DNA of 64,000 nucleotides from an uncultured Desulfobacter sp. (lineage in GTDB: Bacteria > Desulfobacterota > Desulfobacteria > Desulfobacterales > Desulfobacteraceae): contig NZ_OY761442.1 of the NCBI RefSeq assembly GCF_963664415.1, positions 1-64,000 on the forward strand, written 5' to 3'. Every line of letters starts with the position of its first letter. Within the stretch, counting starts at the first letter, position 1. This document shows positions 1-8,365 of the stretch, in pieces. The translations under genes and the position numbers were made by a program. The notes beneath the pieces are model-generated. The model saw only the letters and a program-made list of their open reading frames with translations, made no database searches and was not told where the DNA came from.

Positions 1-2
1 CC

Positions 3-1097
3 ACATATAACCCGGATATGGTTGCGGTTCACACCACCTGTCTGTCCGAAACCATCGGCGACGACGTGAACCAGATTGTCAGAAAGGCCAAAAAAGACGG
101 CACCATCCCCGAAGGCAAGTATGTTGTCCATACGGCAACACCGTCCTATGTGGGGTCCCATGTTACCGGTTTTGCCAATATGGTGAAGTCCATTGCCATC
201 CAGATGGCCGAAAAGACCGGCACATCCAACGGGAAAGTCAACCTGATCCCCGGGTTTGTAGAACCTTCGGATATGGCTGAAATCAAGAGAATTGCCGCAA
301 TGATGGGCGTTGGGTCCATCCTGTTTCCGGACACCTCCGGTATTGTGAACGGACCGCTCACCGGAAAGTTTGAGATGTATCCCAAAGGCGGAACAAGCAT
401 TGAAGACCTGAAAAGCACAGGCGACAGTATTGGTTCCATCGGCCTGGGTGCCTGGGCCACTGCTGATGCAGTCAAAGCCCTTGACAGTCAGTTCAAGGTG
501 CCCGGCCAGGTGCTGGATCTGCCCATCGGCTTGCTGGCCACAGACCGGTTCGTTGATGCCCTGCGCACCGTAGCCGGCGTAAGTGTTCCCGATTCTGTTA
601 CCCAGGAACGCGGACAGCTGCTGGACGTCATTTCAGACATGCAGCCCCACCTGTACGGCAAAAAAGTTGCCCTGGCAGGCGACCCGGATCAGCTGATCCC
701 CTTGGTTGAATTTCTGGTGACCATCGGCATGAAACCGGTTCATATCGTTTCCGGTACCCCGGGCAAGGCCTTTACCAAACGGATCAAAGAGATCACTGCC
801 AAGTTTGGCGACGATATCAATGTCAAGAACCCCGGCGATATGTTCCTGCTGCATCAGTGGATCAAGAATGAACCTGTGGACCTGCTCATCTGCAACACCT
901 ACGGCAAGTACATGGCCAGAGACGAGGATATCCCCTTTGTTCGCCACGGATTCCCCATCCTGGACCGGATCGGCCACTCCTACTTCCCCACAGTCGGGTA
1001 CTCAGGCGGTCTGCGTTTTCTGGAAAAAATCCTGGGCGTTCTCATGGACCGCAAGGACCGGGATGCATCCGAAGAGACCTTTGAACTGGTAGAATAA
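3..1097 (+). CDS. nifK: Nitrogenase MoFe protein beta subunit, 3' part (NifK)
   Basis: NifK forms the alpha2beta2 MoFe protein with NifD, and its cysteines help hold the P-cluster that passes electrons from NifH to FeMo-co. The reading frame is open to the left edge, so the N-terminal part lies outside the window; the codons before the first ATG (18) already read YNPD. Visible family hallmarks are HTTCLSETIGDD, whose cysteine matches the third P-cluster ligand of NifK, the TPSYVGSHVTGF motif just after it, and the C-terminal FPILDRIGHSYFPTVGY block. About 364 codons are present. It is followed 35 nt later by nifE, as in the usual nifHDKEN order. Confidence 0.96.
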   Translation, partial: TYNPDMVAVHTTCLSETIGDDVNQIVRKAKKDGTIPEGKYVVHTATPSYVGSHVTGFANMVKSIAIQMAEKTGTSNGKVNLIPGFVEPSDMAEIKRIAAMMGVGSILFPDTSGIVNGPLTGKFEMYPKGGTSIEDLKSTGDSIGSIGLGAWATADAVKALDSQFKVPGQVLDLPIGLLATDRFVDALRTVAGVSVPDSVTQERGQLLDVISDMQPHLYGKKVALAGDPDQLIPLVEFLVTIGMKPVHIVSGTPGKAFTKRIKEITAKFGDDINVKNPGDMFLLHQWIKNEPVDLLICNTYGKYMARDEDIPFVRHGFPILDRIGHSYFPTVGYSGGLRFLEKILGVLMDRKDRDASEETFELVE

Positions 1098-1132
1098 TAT
1101 CTGCGCAACTCAAGCAGTAAAGGATAAATAAC

Positions 1133-2509
1133 ATGACCTCCATATCGGTACTCAAACAGAGAGAAAAACAGATCTACCAGAAGGGTAACCAGCCCTTTGA
1201 GATGGAATGTGAAACCAAGAGTCTGGCCGGTGCAGTCAGCCAGAGAGCCTGTGTCTTCTGCGGCTCCAGAGTGGTGCTTTACCCAATCGCAGACGCCCTG
1301 CATTTGATTCACGGACCCATCGGATGCGCCTCCTATACCTGGGACATCAGAGGGGCCCAATCTTCGGGCCCGGAGCTTCACCGGATGAGTTTTTCCACCG
1401 ATCTGTCAGAAACCGATATCATTTATGGCGGAGAAAAAAAGCTGAAAAAAGCGTTGCTTGAACTCATTGAAAAGTATTCGCCCAAAGCTGCCTTTATTTA
1501 CTGTACCTGCATTGTGGGCATCATTGGTGATGACGTGGACGCGGTTTGCCGCCAGGTCGAAGAAGAGACCAACATTCCTGTCATCGCTGTCCACTCTGAA
1601 GGATTTAAAGGAACCAAAAAAGACGGATACAAGGCGGCATGCGACGCCTTGTTCAGTCTCATCGAACGAAACAAGGCCCCCCAGGCCACCATCCCCGACT
1701 CTATCAATATTATGGGTGAATTCAATATTGGCGGAGAGACATGGATCATTAAAAAATATTATGAAGCCATGGGGGTCAAGGTGGTCTCGGTGATCACCGG
1801 TGACGGCCGGGTGGAAGAGGTCCAGCAGGCAAAGAATGCCGCCTTGAACGTGGTTCAGTGTTCAGGGTCCGTGACCCACCTGGCAAAGCAGATGGAAAAA
1901 GAGTACGGCATCCCCTATATAAGGGTCTCCTATTTCGGTATTGAAGATACCTCCGAGGCCCTGTACCAGGTGGCGGTGCACTTTAAGAAAAATGATGAAA
2001 TCCTTAAAAAGACCCGGGAGCTGATTAAAAAAGAGGTCCAGGCCATTGTCCCCACCCTGGAGACCATGAAAAAAGATCTTGAAGGCAAAAAAGCATCCAT
2101 ATATGTGGGCGGCGCGTTCAAGGCCTTCTCCATGATCAAGGCATTGAAAACCCTGGGTATGGAAGTGGTTCTTGCCGGTTCCCAGACCGGCACCAAGGAA
2201 GATTATGAGGTGCTCCGGCAGATGTGCAACGAGGGCACCGTGATTTTAGACGACTCAAACCCCCTGGAGCTGGCTAAGTATTCTGTTGAAAAAGACGCAG
2301 ACCTGTTTATCGGCGGCGTTAAGGAACGTCCCATTGCCTATAAGATGGGCATCGGATTCTGCGACCATAACCATGAACGAAAAATTCCCCTGGTCGGCTT
2401 TGAAGGCATGGTCAATTTTGCAAAAGAAGTCCATGGAACCGTTACAAGCCCGGTATGGGACTTGGTCCCCAGGCGGCAGACCCCAACCGGAAAGGAAGGT
2501 GCGATATGA
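1133..2509 (+). CDS. nifE: FeMo-cofactor scaffold subunit NifE
   Basis: NifE pairs with NifN to form the NifD/K-like scaffold on which the NifB product matures into FeMo-co. The 458-residue protein has conserved cysteines at about C40, C43, C65 and C124, the positions that hold the scaffold's Fe-S cluster, and the HGPIGCASYTWDIRG motif shared with NifD. The start has AAGGA about 10 nt upstream. Its TGA overlaps the nifN ATG (ATGA at 2506-2509), which points to translational coupling. Length is normal for NifE. Confidence 0.96.
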   Translation: MTSISVLKQREKQIYQKGNQPFEMECETKSLAGAVSQRACVFCGSRVVLYPIADALHLIHGPIGCASYTWDIRGAQSSGPELHRMSFSTDLSETDIIYGGEKKLKKALLELIEKYSPKAAFIYCTCIVGIIGDDVDAVCRQVEEETNIPVIAVHSEGFKGTKKDGYKAACDALFSLIERNKAPQATIPDSINIMGEFNIGGETWIIKKYYEAMGVKVVSVITGDGRVEEVQQAKNAALNVVQCSGSVTHLAKQMEKEYGIPYIRVSYFGIEDTSEALYQVAVHFKKNDEILKKTRELIKKEVQAIVPTLETMKKDLEGKKASIYVGGAFKAFSMIKALKTLGMEVVLAGSQTGTKEDYEVLRQMCNEGTVILDDSNPLELAKYSVEKDADLFIGGVKERPIAYKMGIGFCDHNHERKIPLVGFEGMVNFAKEVHGTVTSPVWDLVPRRQTPTGKEGAI

Positions 2510-3918
2510 CCTCAAGCAGATCTTATAAAGAGACCCCCTCATATACCCCCACCCAGAATGCATGTAAAATGTGCACCCCTTTAGGGGCCACCCTGGTGTT
2601 CCAGGGGATTGAAGGCTGCGTGCCCCTGCTTCACGGCTCCCAGGGATGTTCAACCTATATGCGGCGTTACCTGATCTCCCATTTCAAAGAACCCGTGGAT
2701 ATTGCCTCATCCAACTTCACCGAGGAGACGGCTGTATTCGGCGGCGGGGCCAACCTGAAGCTGGCCATTGAAAACGTGGCCCGCCAGTATACCCCTTCCA
2801 TGATCGGGATCGCCACCACCTGTTTGTCCGAAACCATTGGGGATGATGTTCAGTTGATATTGAACAGCATGGACAATACCATCAACGGCACGGCCCTGGT
2901 CCATGTATCCACACCCTCTTACAGCGGCACCCATGTAGACGGATTCCATGGCGCAGTGGCCGCGGTAGTGGACCGGTTTAACCCGGCGGGCAAACGCATT
3001 GTTTACCGGCCCAAGAAAAAGAAAAAAATTAACCTGTTCCCCGGCATGCTTTCCAATGAAGACCTGCGGCATTTAAAAGATATTTTTGCAGATTTTAATA
3101 CCCCTGTGACTATTTTGCCCGATTACTCCGAGCGCCTGGAAGGCCCTTCATGGCAGGAATACCAGGCCATCCAGAAGGGCGGAACAACCATTTCGGCCAT
3201 TGAAAAAATGAATGTGGCTGTTCACAGCATGGAGTTTGGTTCCGTGCTGGCCCTGACCGCGGAAGCCGGCCAGGAGACCGCCGGAGAGATTTTAAGCAAA
3301 CGCTTTGGCGTGCCCTGCACCCGCCTGCCCATTCCCATGGGGGTCAAGGCCACGGACCGCTTTTTGGATATTTTGTCCCGGATTTCCGGCCGTCCCGTAC
3401 CCGAACGGTACAGAAAAGAGAAATGGCGCCTGGTGGACACCTATGTGGACGGCAATAAATATGTTGCCAAGAAACGGGCTCTGATTTACGGCGAAGAGGA
3501 TTTTGTGGTCTCCATGGCAGGATTCCTTGCCGAAGTGGGCATCATCCCCGTCCTGTGCGCTTCCGGCGGCAAAAGCAAAACCTTTAAAAAAGCCTTGGAA
3601 CAGATCTTGCCCGAACATATCATTGACCAGGCCGTTATCCAGAATGACATGGATTTTACCTGCATGGAAGAGACCGCCGCGGCCATGCCCGAAGATGTCC
3701 GTCCTGAAATCATCATCGGCAACTCCAAGGGCTATGCCATGGCAAGACGGTTGAAAATTCCCTTGGTCCGGGTGGGCTTTCCCATCCACGACCGGATCGG
3801 CGGATCGCGTATCCTGCACGTGGGATACAAAGGGGCACAGCAGTTGTTTGACACCATCGTCAATGCAATTTTAACGGCAAAACAGACCGAATCCAAAATA
3901 GGATACTCATATATGTAA
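2506..3918 (+). CDS. nifN: FeMo-cofactor scaffold subunit NifN
   Basis: Partner of NifE in the FeMo-co scaffold. The start chosen here (2506) overlaps the nifE stop as ATGA and sits behind the purine-rich AAAGGAAGG; an upstream in-frame ATG at 2455 lies deep inside nifE and is less likely. The protein is 470 residues with early cysteines (ACKMCTPLGA, EGCVPLLHGSQGCSTY) and the ATTCLSETIGDD block shared with NifK. Unlike some species there is no fused NifX domain at its C terminus; a NifX-like domain is instead fused to NifB downstream. Confidence 0.95.
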   Translation: MTSSRSYKETPSYTPTQNACKMCTPLGATLVFQGIEGCVPLLHGSQGCSTYMRRYLISHFKEPVDIASSNFTEETAVFGGGANLKLAIENVARQYTPSMIGIATTCLSETIGDDVQLILNSMDNTINGTALVHVSTPSYSGTHVDGFHGAVAAVVDRFNPAGKRIVYRPKKKKKINLFPGMLSNEDLRHLKDIFADFNTPVTILPDYSERLEGPSWQEYQAIQKGGTTISAIEKMNVAVHSMEFGSVLALTAEAGQETAGEILSKRFGVPCTRLPIPMGVKATDRFLDILSRISGRPVPERYRKEKWRLVDTYVDGNKYVAKKRALIYGEEDFVVSMAGFLAEVGIIPVLCASGGKSKTFKKALEQILPEHIIDQAVIQNDMDFTCMEETAAAMPEDVRPEIIIGNSKGYAMARRLKIPLVRVGFPIHDRIGGSRILHVGYKGAQQLFDTIVNAILTAKQTESKIGYSYM

Positions 3919-3927
3919 ATAGTTTTC

Positions 3928-3951
3928 GTAGAAAATTGACCATTTTTCTAC
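3928..3951 (+). other. Stem-loop between nifN and nifB
   Basis: GTAGAAAA (3928-3935) pairs perfectly with TTTTCTAC (3944-3951) around an 8-nt loop, 9 nt after the nifN stop. No clear U-tract follows, so it may stabilise or process the nif mRNA rather than end it. Function is inferred only. Confidence 0.4.
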
Positions 3952-3978
3952 AGAAACTAAATAAGGAAATTATGGATC

Positions 3979-5298
3979 ATGATGAATTTAGATAACCACC
4001 CCTGTTTTAATAAAAAGTCCTGCAAGGATTTCGGTCGAGTTCACCTACCGGTAGCCCCGGCCTGTAACATCCAGTGCAATTTCTGCAACAGAAAGTTTGA
4101 CTGCGTGAATGAAAGCCGGCCCGGTGTCACCTCCTCCATTTTGAGTCCGGACCAGGCCATGGCCTACCTGGCAGAGGTTGTTGAGGCCAAACCCAACACA
4201 TCCGTCGTGGGTATTGCAGGCCCCGGCGACCCTTTTGCCAACGGCGATAAAACCATGGAAACCCTGACCAGGGTGCGTGCCGCCTACCCCGAAATGCTGT
4301 TGTGCGTGGCCACCAACGGTCTGAACATCCATCCTTACCTGGATGAACTCAAAGCTGTCAATACCACCCATGTGAGCATCACCATCAATGCGGTGGACCC
4401 TGAAGTCGGCGCTAAAATTTATTCCTGGGTCAGGGACGGCAAAAAATCCGTGGGTCCCAAAGAGGGCGCTAAAGTGCTGTTGGAACGCCAGCTTGCCGCA
4501 GTCAAAGGCTTGAAAGAACGCGGTATCATGGTGAAGGTCAACTCCATTCTGTTGCCCGGTATCAACGACGACCATATGATTGAAGTGGCCAGAGCCATGG
4601 GCGAGATGGGCGTGGATATTTTTAACATCATGCCGTACTTCCCCACCAAAGGCTCCAATTTTGAAGATATGCTGGAACCGACCAAGGGTCAGCTTAAAGA
4701 ACTTAGAAAGGCCGCCCAGGTCTTTGTACCCCAGATGACCCATTGTAAACGCTGCAGAGCTGATGCCGTAGGCCTCCTGGACGATCCTTTGAACCAGAAA
4801 CTCATGGACCGGTTGACCTTTCACGCCACATCTCCCATTTTATTGCCCAGCGCGCCCAAGTATTGCCACGAACAGGATTGTGACGATGGGTATGCGTTCA
4901 ATGCTGCCGGGCCAAGACCCTATGTGGCCCTGGCCACCCGGGAAGGTGCATTGATTAATCAGCATCTAGGTGAAGCCGAAGAACTGCACATCTATGACCT
5001 GACCGGAGACACCCCGGAATTTGTGGAGACAAGAACCGTGCCCAAACCCGGAGCCGGCGATGTCCGCTGGAATAACCTTGCCCGGACCATTAAAGATTGC
5101 CACACCATCCTTGTGTCCGGTGTGGGAGAAGCCCCCAAAAAAGTGCTGGGCAACATGGGATTTACCATCCATGAGGTCAACGGCATGATTGATCTTGTAC
5201 TCATGGCCATTAAGAAAGGTGAATCTCTGGATCATCTGATTGTCCGGTCACAGACCTCCTGCGGTGAGTGCAGGGGCACAGGAACCGGCTGCATGTAG
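3979..5298 (+). CDS. nifB: FeMo-cofactor biosynthesis radical SAM protein NifB
   Basis: NifB uses S-adenosylmethionine to fuse two [4Fe-4S] clusters and insert the central carbide, making NifB-co, the core of FeMo-co. The radical SAM motif CNIQCNFC (C29, C33, C36) is near the N terminus, and CKRCRADAVGLL is the conserved NifB motif at the end of that domain. Residues from about 315 on (from REGALINQHLGEA) form the fused NifX/NafY-like cofactor-binding domain. The 439-residue protein ends in a cysteine-rich tail (CGECRGTGTGC). GGA lies 11 nt upstream of ATG 3979; a second ATG follows directly at 3982. Confidence 0.96.
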   Translation: MMNLDNHPCFNKKSCKDFGRVHLPVAPACNIQCNFCNRKFDCVNESRPGVTSSILSPDQAMAYLAEVVEAKPNTSVVGIAGPGDPFANGDKTMETLTRVRAAYPEMLLCVATNGLNIHPYLDELKAVNTTHVSITINAVDPEVGAKIYSWVRDGKKSVGPKEGAKVLLERQLAAVKGLKERGIMVKVNSILLPGINDDHMIEVARAMGEMGVDIFNIMPYFPTKGSNFEDMLEPTKGQLKELRKAAQVFVPQMTHCKRCRADAVGLLDDPLNQKLMDRLTFHATSPILLPSAPKYCHEQDCDDGYAFNAAGPRPYVALATREGALINQHLGEAEELHIYDLTGDTPEFVETRTVPKPGAGDVRWNNLARTIKDCHTILVSGVGEAPKKVLGNMGFTIHEVNGMIDLVLMAIKKGESLDHLIVRSQTSCGECRGTGTGCM

Positions 5299-5307
5299 TC
5301 CGGTCGG

Positions 5308-5369
5308 TTGGGTTGAGGAACCAAACCCAATACCCATAAGTTGTTGGGTTTCACTTCGTTCGACCCAAC
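5308..5369. repeat. Paired inverted repeats downstream of nifB (REP-like)
   Basis: Two hairpins share the same TTGGGT/ACCCAA core: TTGGGTT (5308-5314) with AACCCAA (5324-5330), and GTTGGGT (5343-5349) with ACCCAAC (5363-5369). The second has the form of a short interspersed intergenic palindrome. It lies between nifB and the ferredoxin gene and could act as mRNA stabiliser or attenuator. Whether it recurs elsewhere in the genome cannot be seen here. Confidence 0.5.
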
Positions 5370-5452
5370 CTACGTGTGGCCGATGTTATGACAAGCTCGA
5401 AAACAAATTAAATATATAACCAATAAAAGAATAAAATTTTTAAGGAGAAAAG

Positions 5453-5758
5453 ATGAACAAGCCCGAAAAACACATCCTCGTATGCGCAAGTTTTCGTCCC
5501 AGCGGAGAACCCAAGGGCAAATGCCACAGAAAAGGGTCCGGCGATTTTCTGGCCTACATTGAAAACGAAGTGATCGACAGAGGCCTTGAAGAGGTTCTGG
5601 TCTCTTCTACCTGCTGCCTGAAACAGTGTGATGACGGCCCGGTTATGGTGATTTATCCGGATAATATCTGGTACGGCAACGTTGAAAACGAAGAAGCCAT
5701 TGACACTATTTTAGACGCCATGGAAGACGGCGAGATCGCAGAGGATTATCTACTGTAA
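5453..5758 (+). CDS. nif-associated thioredoxin-fold [2Fe-2S] ferredoxin
   Basis: A 101-residue protein of the thioredoxin-like [2Fe-2S] ferredoxin family, which is often found beside nifB in diazotrophs and is thought to supply electrons for cofactor assembly or nitrogenase. Cysteines at C11, C24, C55 and C59 (with an extra C54) match the ligand pattern of the family. The C-terminal half carries the usual IYPDNIWYGNV stretch. TAAGGAG lies 8 nt before the ATG. The stop TAA shares its last base with the ATG of nifV (5758), so the two genes are translationally coupled. Confidence 0.88.
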   Translation: MNKPEKHILVCASFRPSGEPKGKCHRKGSGDFLAYIENEVIDRGLEEVLVSSTCCLKQCDDGPVMVIYPDNIWYGNVENEEAIDTILDAMEDGEIAEDYLL

Positions 5759-6659
5759 TGAAGACCCATGATCAGCGGGTTTGGATGGTAGACACCACCC
5801 TTCGGGACGGGGAACAGGCCCCGGGTGTCTTTTTCCGGCCCTTGGAAAAACTGACCATCGCAAGTCAGCTGGCCGAATGCGGCGTTGATGAGATCGAGGT
5901 GGGCATCCCGGCCATGGGTGAACTGGCTTGCAAAGAGATTGAAGCCATTGCCCACTTGAACCTGCCCACCATGCTCACCAGCTGGTGCAGGGCGGTGAAG
6001 AAGGATATTGAACTGGCCATCGGGTGCAACACCCCCGGCTGTCACATCAGTTTTCCTACCTCGTCCATTCTGCTCAAGACCTTTGAAAAAGATGAGAACT
6101 GGGTGCTTGAGACCCTGGAAAACACCGTCCGGTTTGCACGCCAATATTTTGATCAGGTCTCCGTGGGCGCACAGGACGCCACCCGCACGGACATGGGGAG
6201 CGGGCAGGCAATGCGCCCCTTGAAGAGACAGCCATGGCCCTGTTCGGCATTGGTGCCAAAAAAAGCAACATGCGCCTGTCAGGGCTTACCCGGCTGTGCA
6301 ATACCGTGGCAAGATACTCCGGGCAGCAGATCCACCCGGCCAAACCCATTGTGGGCTCACGGATATTCTCCCACGAATCGGGTATCCACTGCGCCGGGTT
6401 GTTAAAAAACGCACAGTCCTATGAATTATATGATCCCGGGCAGGTGGGACGGTGCAGCACAAGACAGATGGTGTTAGGGGTGCACTCCGGTTCAGCCGCC
6501 ATCATGCATGCCCTGGCGCACCGCAATATCAGTATTGATGCCGATGCCGCCCAAAGGTTACTGCCCAAGGTCCGGGCTGCGGCTGCCAGAACAAACAAGC
6601 CCGTTTCCCCGGAACTGCTTGAAAGGATCTATCGCAGGACATTGTACGTAACAAAATAA
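5758..6659 (+). pseudogene. nifV: Homocitrate synthase NifV, internal deletion with frame change
   Basis: NifV condenses acetyl-CoA and 2-oxoglutarate to homocitrate, the organic ligand of FeMo-co. The first 146 codons are normal (MVDTTLRDGEQAPG, ending VGAQDATRTDM). At about 6193-6198 the frame jumps and resumes as GERAGNAPLEETAMALFGIG, running to the usual C terminus at 6659. Compared with the usual length of about 380 residues, some 80 residues are missing, including the HxH metal-binding segment of the barrel. The deletion is not a multiple of three, so translation of the first frame continues as nonsense to 6405. As written, the gene cannot give an active enzyme; an assembly error is possible. 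Confidence 0.9.
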
Positions 6660-6666
6660 AACTCAA

Positions 6667-6713
6667 CGCCAATTTTACAGACCTTTTTTGACTTTATGCG
6701 CTGTAATTTGGCG
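6667..6713 (+). terminator. Stem-loop after nifV
   Basis: CGCCAATTTTACAG (6667-6680) pairs almost fully with CTGTAATTTGGCG (6701-6713) across a 20-nt loop, starting 8 nt after the nifV stop. It is the likely end of the nif transcript, although no good U-run follows. Confidence 0.4.
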
Positions 6714-6719
6714 AAAGGT

Positions 6720-6870
6720 CCATGGTTAAAATTAAATCTGTCACAGATGCTTTGAATTTTAAGTTGTCATCAAGGCATGCCAAGAAATTAACTACTTGTT
6801 CTCCTGTCGGCTTAACGTTGCTGGAAGCAGCTTAAAAGACAAGCAAAAGTGCGATTTATTTTAACCATGG
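6720..6870. repeat. Long-spaced inverted repeat in a 340-nt non-coding stretch
   Basis: CCATGGTTAAAATTAAATC (6720-6738) is matched by the complement of GATTTATTTTAACCATGG (6853-6870), 18 of 19 positions with one base skipped. The 151-bp unit has no ORF. It could be a miniature inverted-repeat element, since terminal repeats bound a short non-coding core, but I see no target duplication. The rest of 6660-7000 shows nothing else. Confidence 0.4.
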
Positions 6871-7000
6871 GCCAAGAACAAAAAAAACGAACACAAAAAG
6901 GTACCGGTTATTTTCCTTTTCTATGGAAAAAGGGTTCATCTAATTCATCCGATTTCTGAAGTTGTGGATGAATGTGTAAAGATCCGGCGTTCATTCTCCG

Positions 7001-7549
7001 CTATTCCCGGTAAGCCGACAATGATGCGAGTATTCCACGAGTGCGATTCCCTATATCTTGAAGATCATGCGCATCTGGCCGTCCTTCAATATTTCCCAGC
7101 CGTCCCTTTTGATTGAATTCCGGTGGTCGGTTGGCAAATTGACCCGGCACATGCCATTCGTCCAACACGATAAAGCCCAGGTGCGCCAGGGCAGAGCGCA
7201 GCCATAACGTCATGGGGACAGCTTCGCCAACGCCAATGTGCGGACCCCCGAAAGTGGCAAAACAAATAGCAAATTTGCCGGGAATAATGGGCGCAGCCGG
7301 TTTGATTCGTCCTTGTTTATTGGCTGTTTTCATGGTGCGCTGAACAAATTCTGTCAAGGTTTTGGTGGGTAACCAGTCGATGACACCGGAGCCGATAAAA
7401 ACAAGATCGTGGTCCAGCAAATCGATATCCGTATCTTTATTCACTTTCACGATTTGCGAGGGCACTAATTGAGCTGATGTTTCATATATCTGCTGTGCAA
7501 CTTTTTCTGTATTTCCACTCAAAGAATCGTAAATAATCAATGCATCCAT
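7001..7549 (-). CDS. Flavodoxin-domain protein
   Basis: A 182-residue protein starting with the FMN phosphate-binding loop of flavodoxins (IIYDSLSGNTEKVA, residues 5-18), followed by further flavodoxin features (LVFIGSGVIDWLPTK; FATFGGPHIGVGEA). It probably binds FMN and carries electrons or acts in redox stress; the partner is not visible. AAAGGAG precedes the ATG. It diverges from the tetR gene at 7714, and both promoters overlap a shared operator, so the TetR protein very likely controls it. Confidence 0.8.
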   Translation of the reverse strand: MDALIIYDSLSGNTEKVAQQIYETSAQLVPSQIVKVNKDTDIDLLDHDLVFIGSGVIDWLPTKTLTEFVQRTMKTANKQGRIKPAAPIIPGKFAICFATFGGPHIGVGEAVPMTLWLRSALAHLGFIVLDEWHVPGQFANRPPEFNQKGRLGNIEGRPDAHDLQDIGNRTRGILASLSAYRE

Positions 7550-7591
7550 TTTTTCTCCTTTGCTGTTTTTTTATTTTAAATTCAAATATTC

Positions 7592-7620
7592 TTGACAAAA
7601 ATCATACTCTCCAGTATGGT
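7592..7620 (+). promoter_or_regulatory. Sigma-70 type promoter for tetR-methyltransferase
   Basis: TTGACA (7592-7597), a 17-nt spacer and TATGGT (7615-7620). The spacer and the -10 overlap the palindrome at 7603-7618, which fits autorepression by the TetR product. Confidence 0.7.
7603..7618. promoter_or_regulatory. TetR operator palindrome 1
   Basis: CATACT-ctcc-AGTATG, a perfect 6-bp arm palindrome of the size TetR-family dimers bind. It covers the spacer and -10 of the rightward promoter and lies just downstream of the leftward one. Confidence 0.7.
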
Positions 7621-7627
7621 AAATTTT

Positions 7628-7656
7628 CATATATCGGTCTTAACCAGACCTGTCAA
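7628..7656 (-). promoter_or_regulatory. Sigma-70 type promoter for the flavodoxin gene
   Basis: On the minus strand TTGACA (7656-7651), a 17-nt spacer and TATATG (7633-7628). It lies between the two CATACT palindromes. The spacer is itself a small palindrome (GGTCT-taacc-AGACC on the plus strand). Confidence 0.65.
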
Positions 7657-7663
7657 TGAAAAT

Positions 7664-7679
7664 CATACTATGGAGTTTG
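7664..7679. promoter_or_regulatory. TetR operator palindrome 2
   Basis: CATACT-atgg-AGTTTG, the same half-site as operator 1 with one diverged arm, also preceded by AAAAT. It lies in the leader of tetR. Confidence 0.6.
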
Positions 7680-7713
7680 TTTTTTTAAATTATAACCCCT
7701 GGCCAAATCACAT

Positions 7714-8304
7714 ATGAAAAAAATAGAACAAAACAAAAAATTAAAGATTCAGCGCATACTAAAAGCCGCCCGTGAACTATTCCAATCAAACGGATTCATC
7801 GGCACCAGCATGGATAAAATTGCCGAGCAGGCCCAGGTCACCAAACAAACGGTGTATCGGTATTTTGAATCCAAAGAGGCGCTTTTCAAATCGGCACTGG
7901 AAGCCCAGCGACTGGAGGCGACCAATGACTTTTTGGACGCACTGGATCTGGAGGACACCACAAAAGCCCTGAACGCCTTTGCCTTTGGATTCATTGAAAG
8001 ACATTTATCAAAGGCGCACCTGGCCAATATTAGGCTGCTGGTATCCGAAGGTCCCATGGTCCCGGAAATCACACGCGCTTTTTATGCCGTTGGGCCTACG
8101 CGAACCAAAACCCGCCTTGCACGGTTTTTTAAAGAACGGTTCAATGTTGAAGACGCTCAATACGAAATCGATGTTTTTTTGAGCATTCTTCTGTCTACGC
8201 GTATGACCGTACTTACCGGTTTGGTTGAGCCGCCGTCACGGACAAAGATCCGGCAGCATTCCGTCAAAGCGGTCAATAGCATTCTGAAACTGCTGGATTT
8301 ATAA
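7714..8304 (+). CDS. TetR/AcrR-family transcriptional repressor
   Basis: A 196-residue protein with the N-terminal TetR helix-turn-helix (ARELFQSNGFIGTSMDKIA then VTKQTVYRYFESKEALF, about residues 18-58) and a variable ligand-binding C-terminal half. It should repress its own promoter and the divergent flavodoxin gene through the CATACT palindromes upstream. The methyltransferase at 8366 follows 61 nt later in the same direction and is probably co-transcribed. The ligand is unknown. Confidence 0.9.
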   Translation: MKKIEQNKKLKIQRILKAARELFQSNGFIGTSMDKIAEQAQVTKQTVYRYFESKEALFKSALEAQRLEATNDFLDALDLEDTTKALNAFAFGFIERHLSKAHLANIRLLVSEGPMVPEITRAFYAVGPTRTKTRLARFFKERFNVEDAQYEIDVFLSILLSTRMTVLTGLVEPPSRTKIRQHSVKAVNSILKLLDL

Positions 8305-8365
8305 CAATAGACGTTGCAATTGATGTTGATAGATTATTTTCATAAACGACAAAGGAGATCCCCAA

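Noticed and set aside
2455..2505. Upstream ATG extending nifN
   Set aside because: It would overlap nifE by 55 nt; the ATGA-coupled start at 2506 with a ribosome-binding site fits better.
3292..3819. 175-codon open frame on the minus strand
   Set aside because: Antisense to nifN.
4045..4824. 259-codon open frame on the minus strand
   Set aside because: Lies wholly opposite the radical SAM domain of nifB; His-rich translation without family features.
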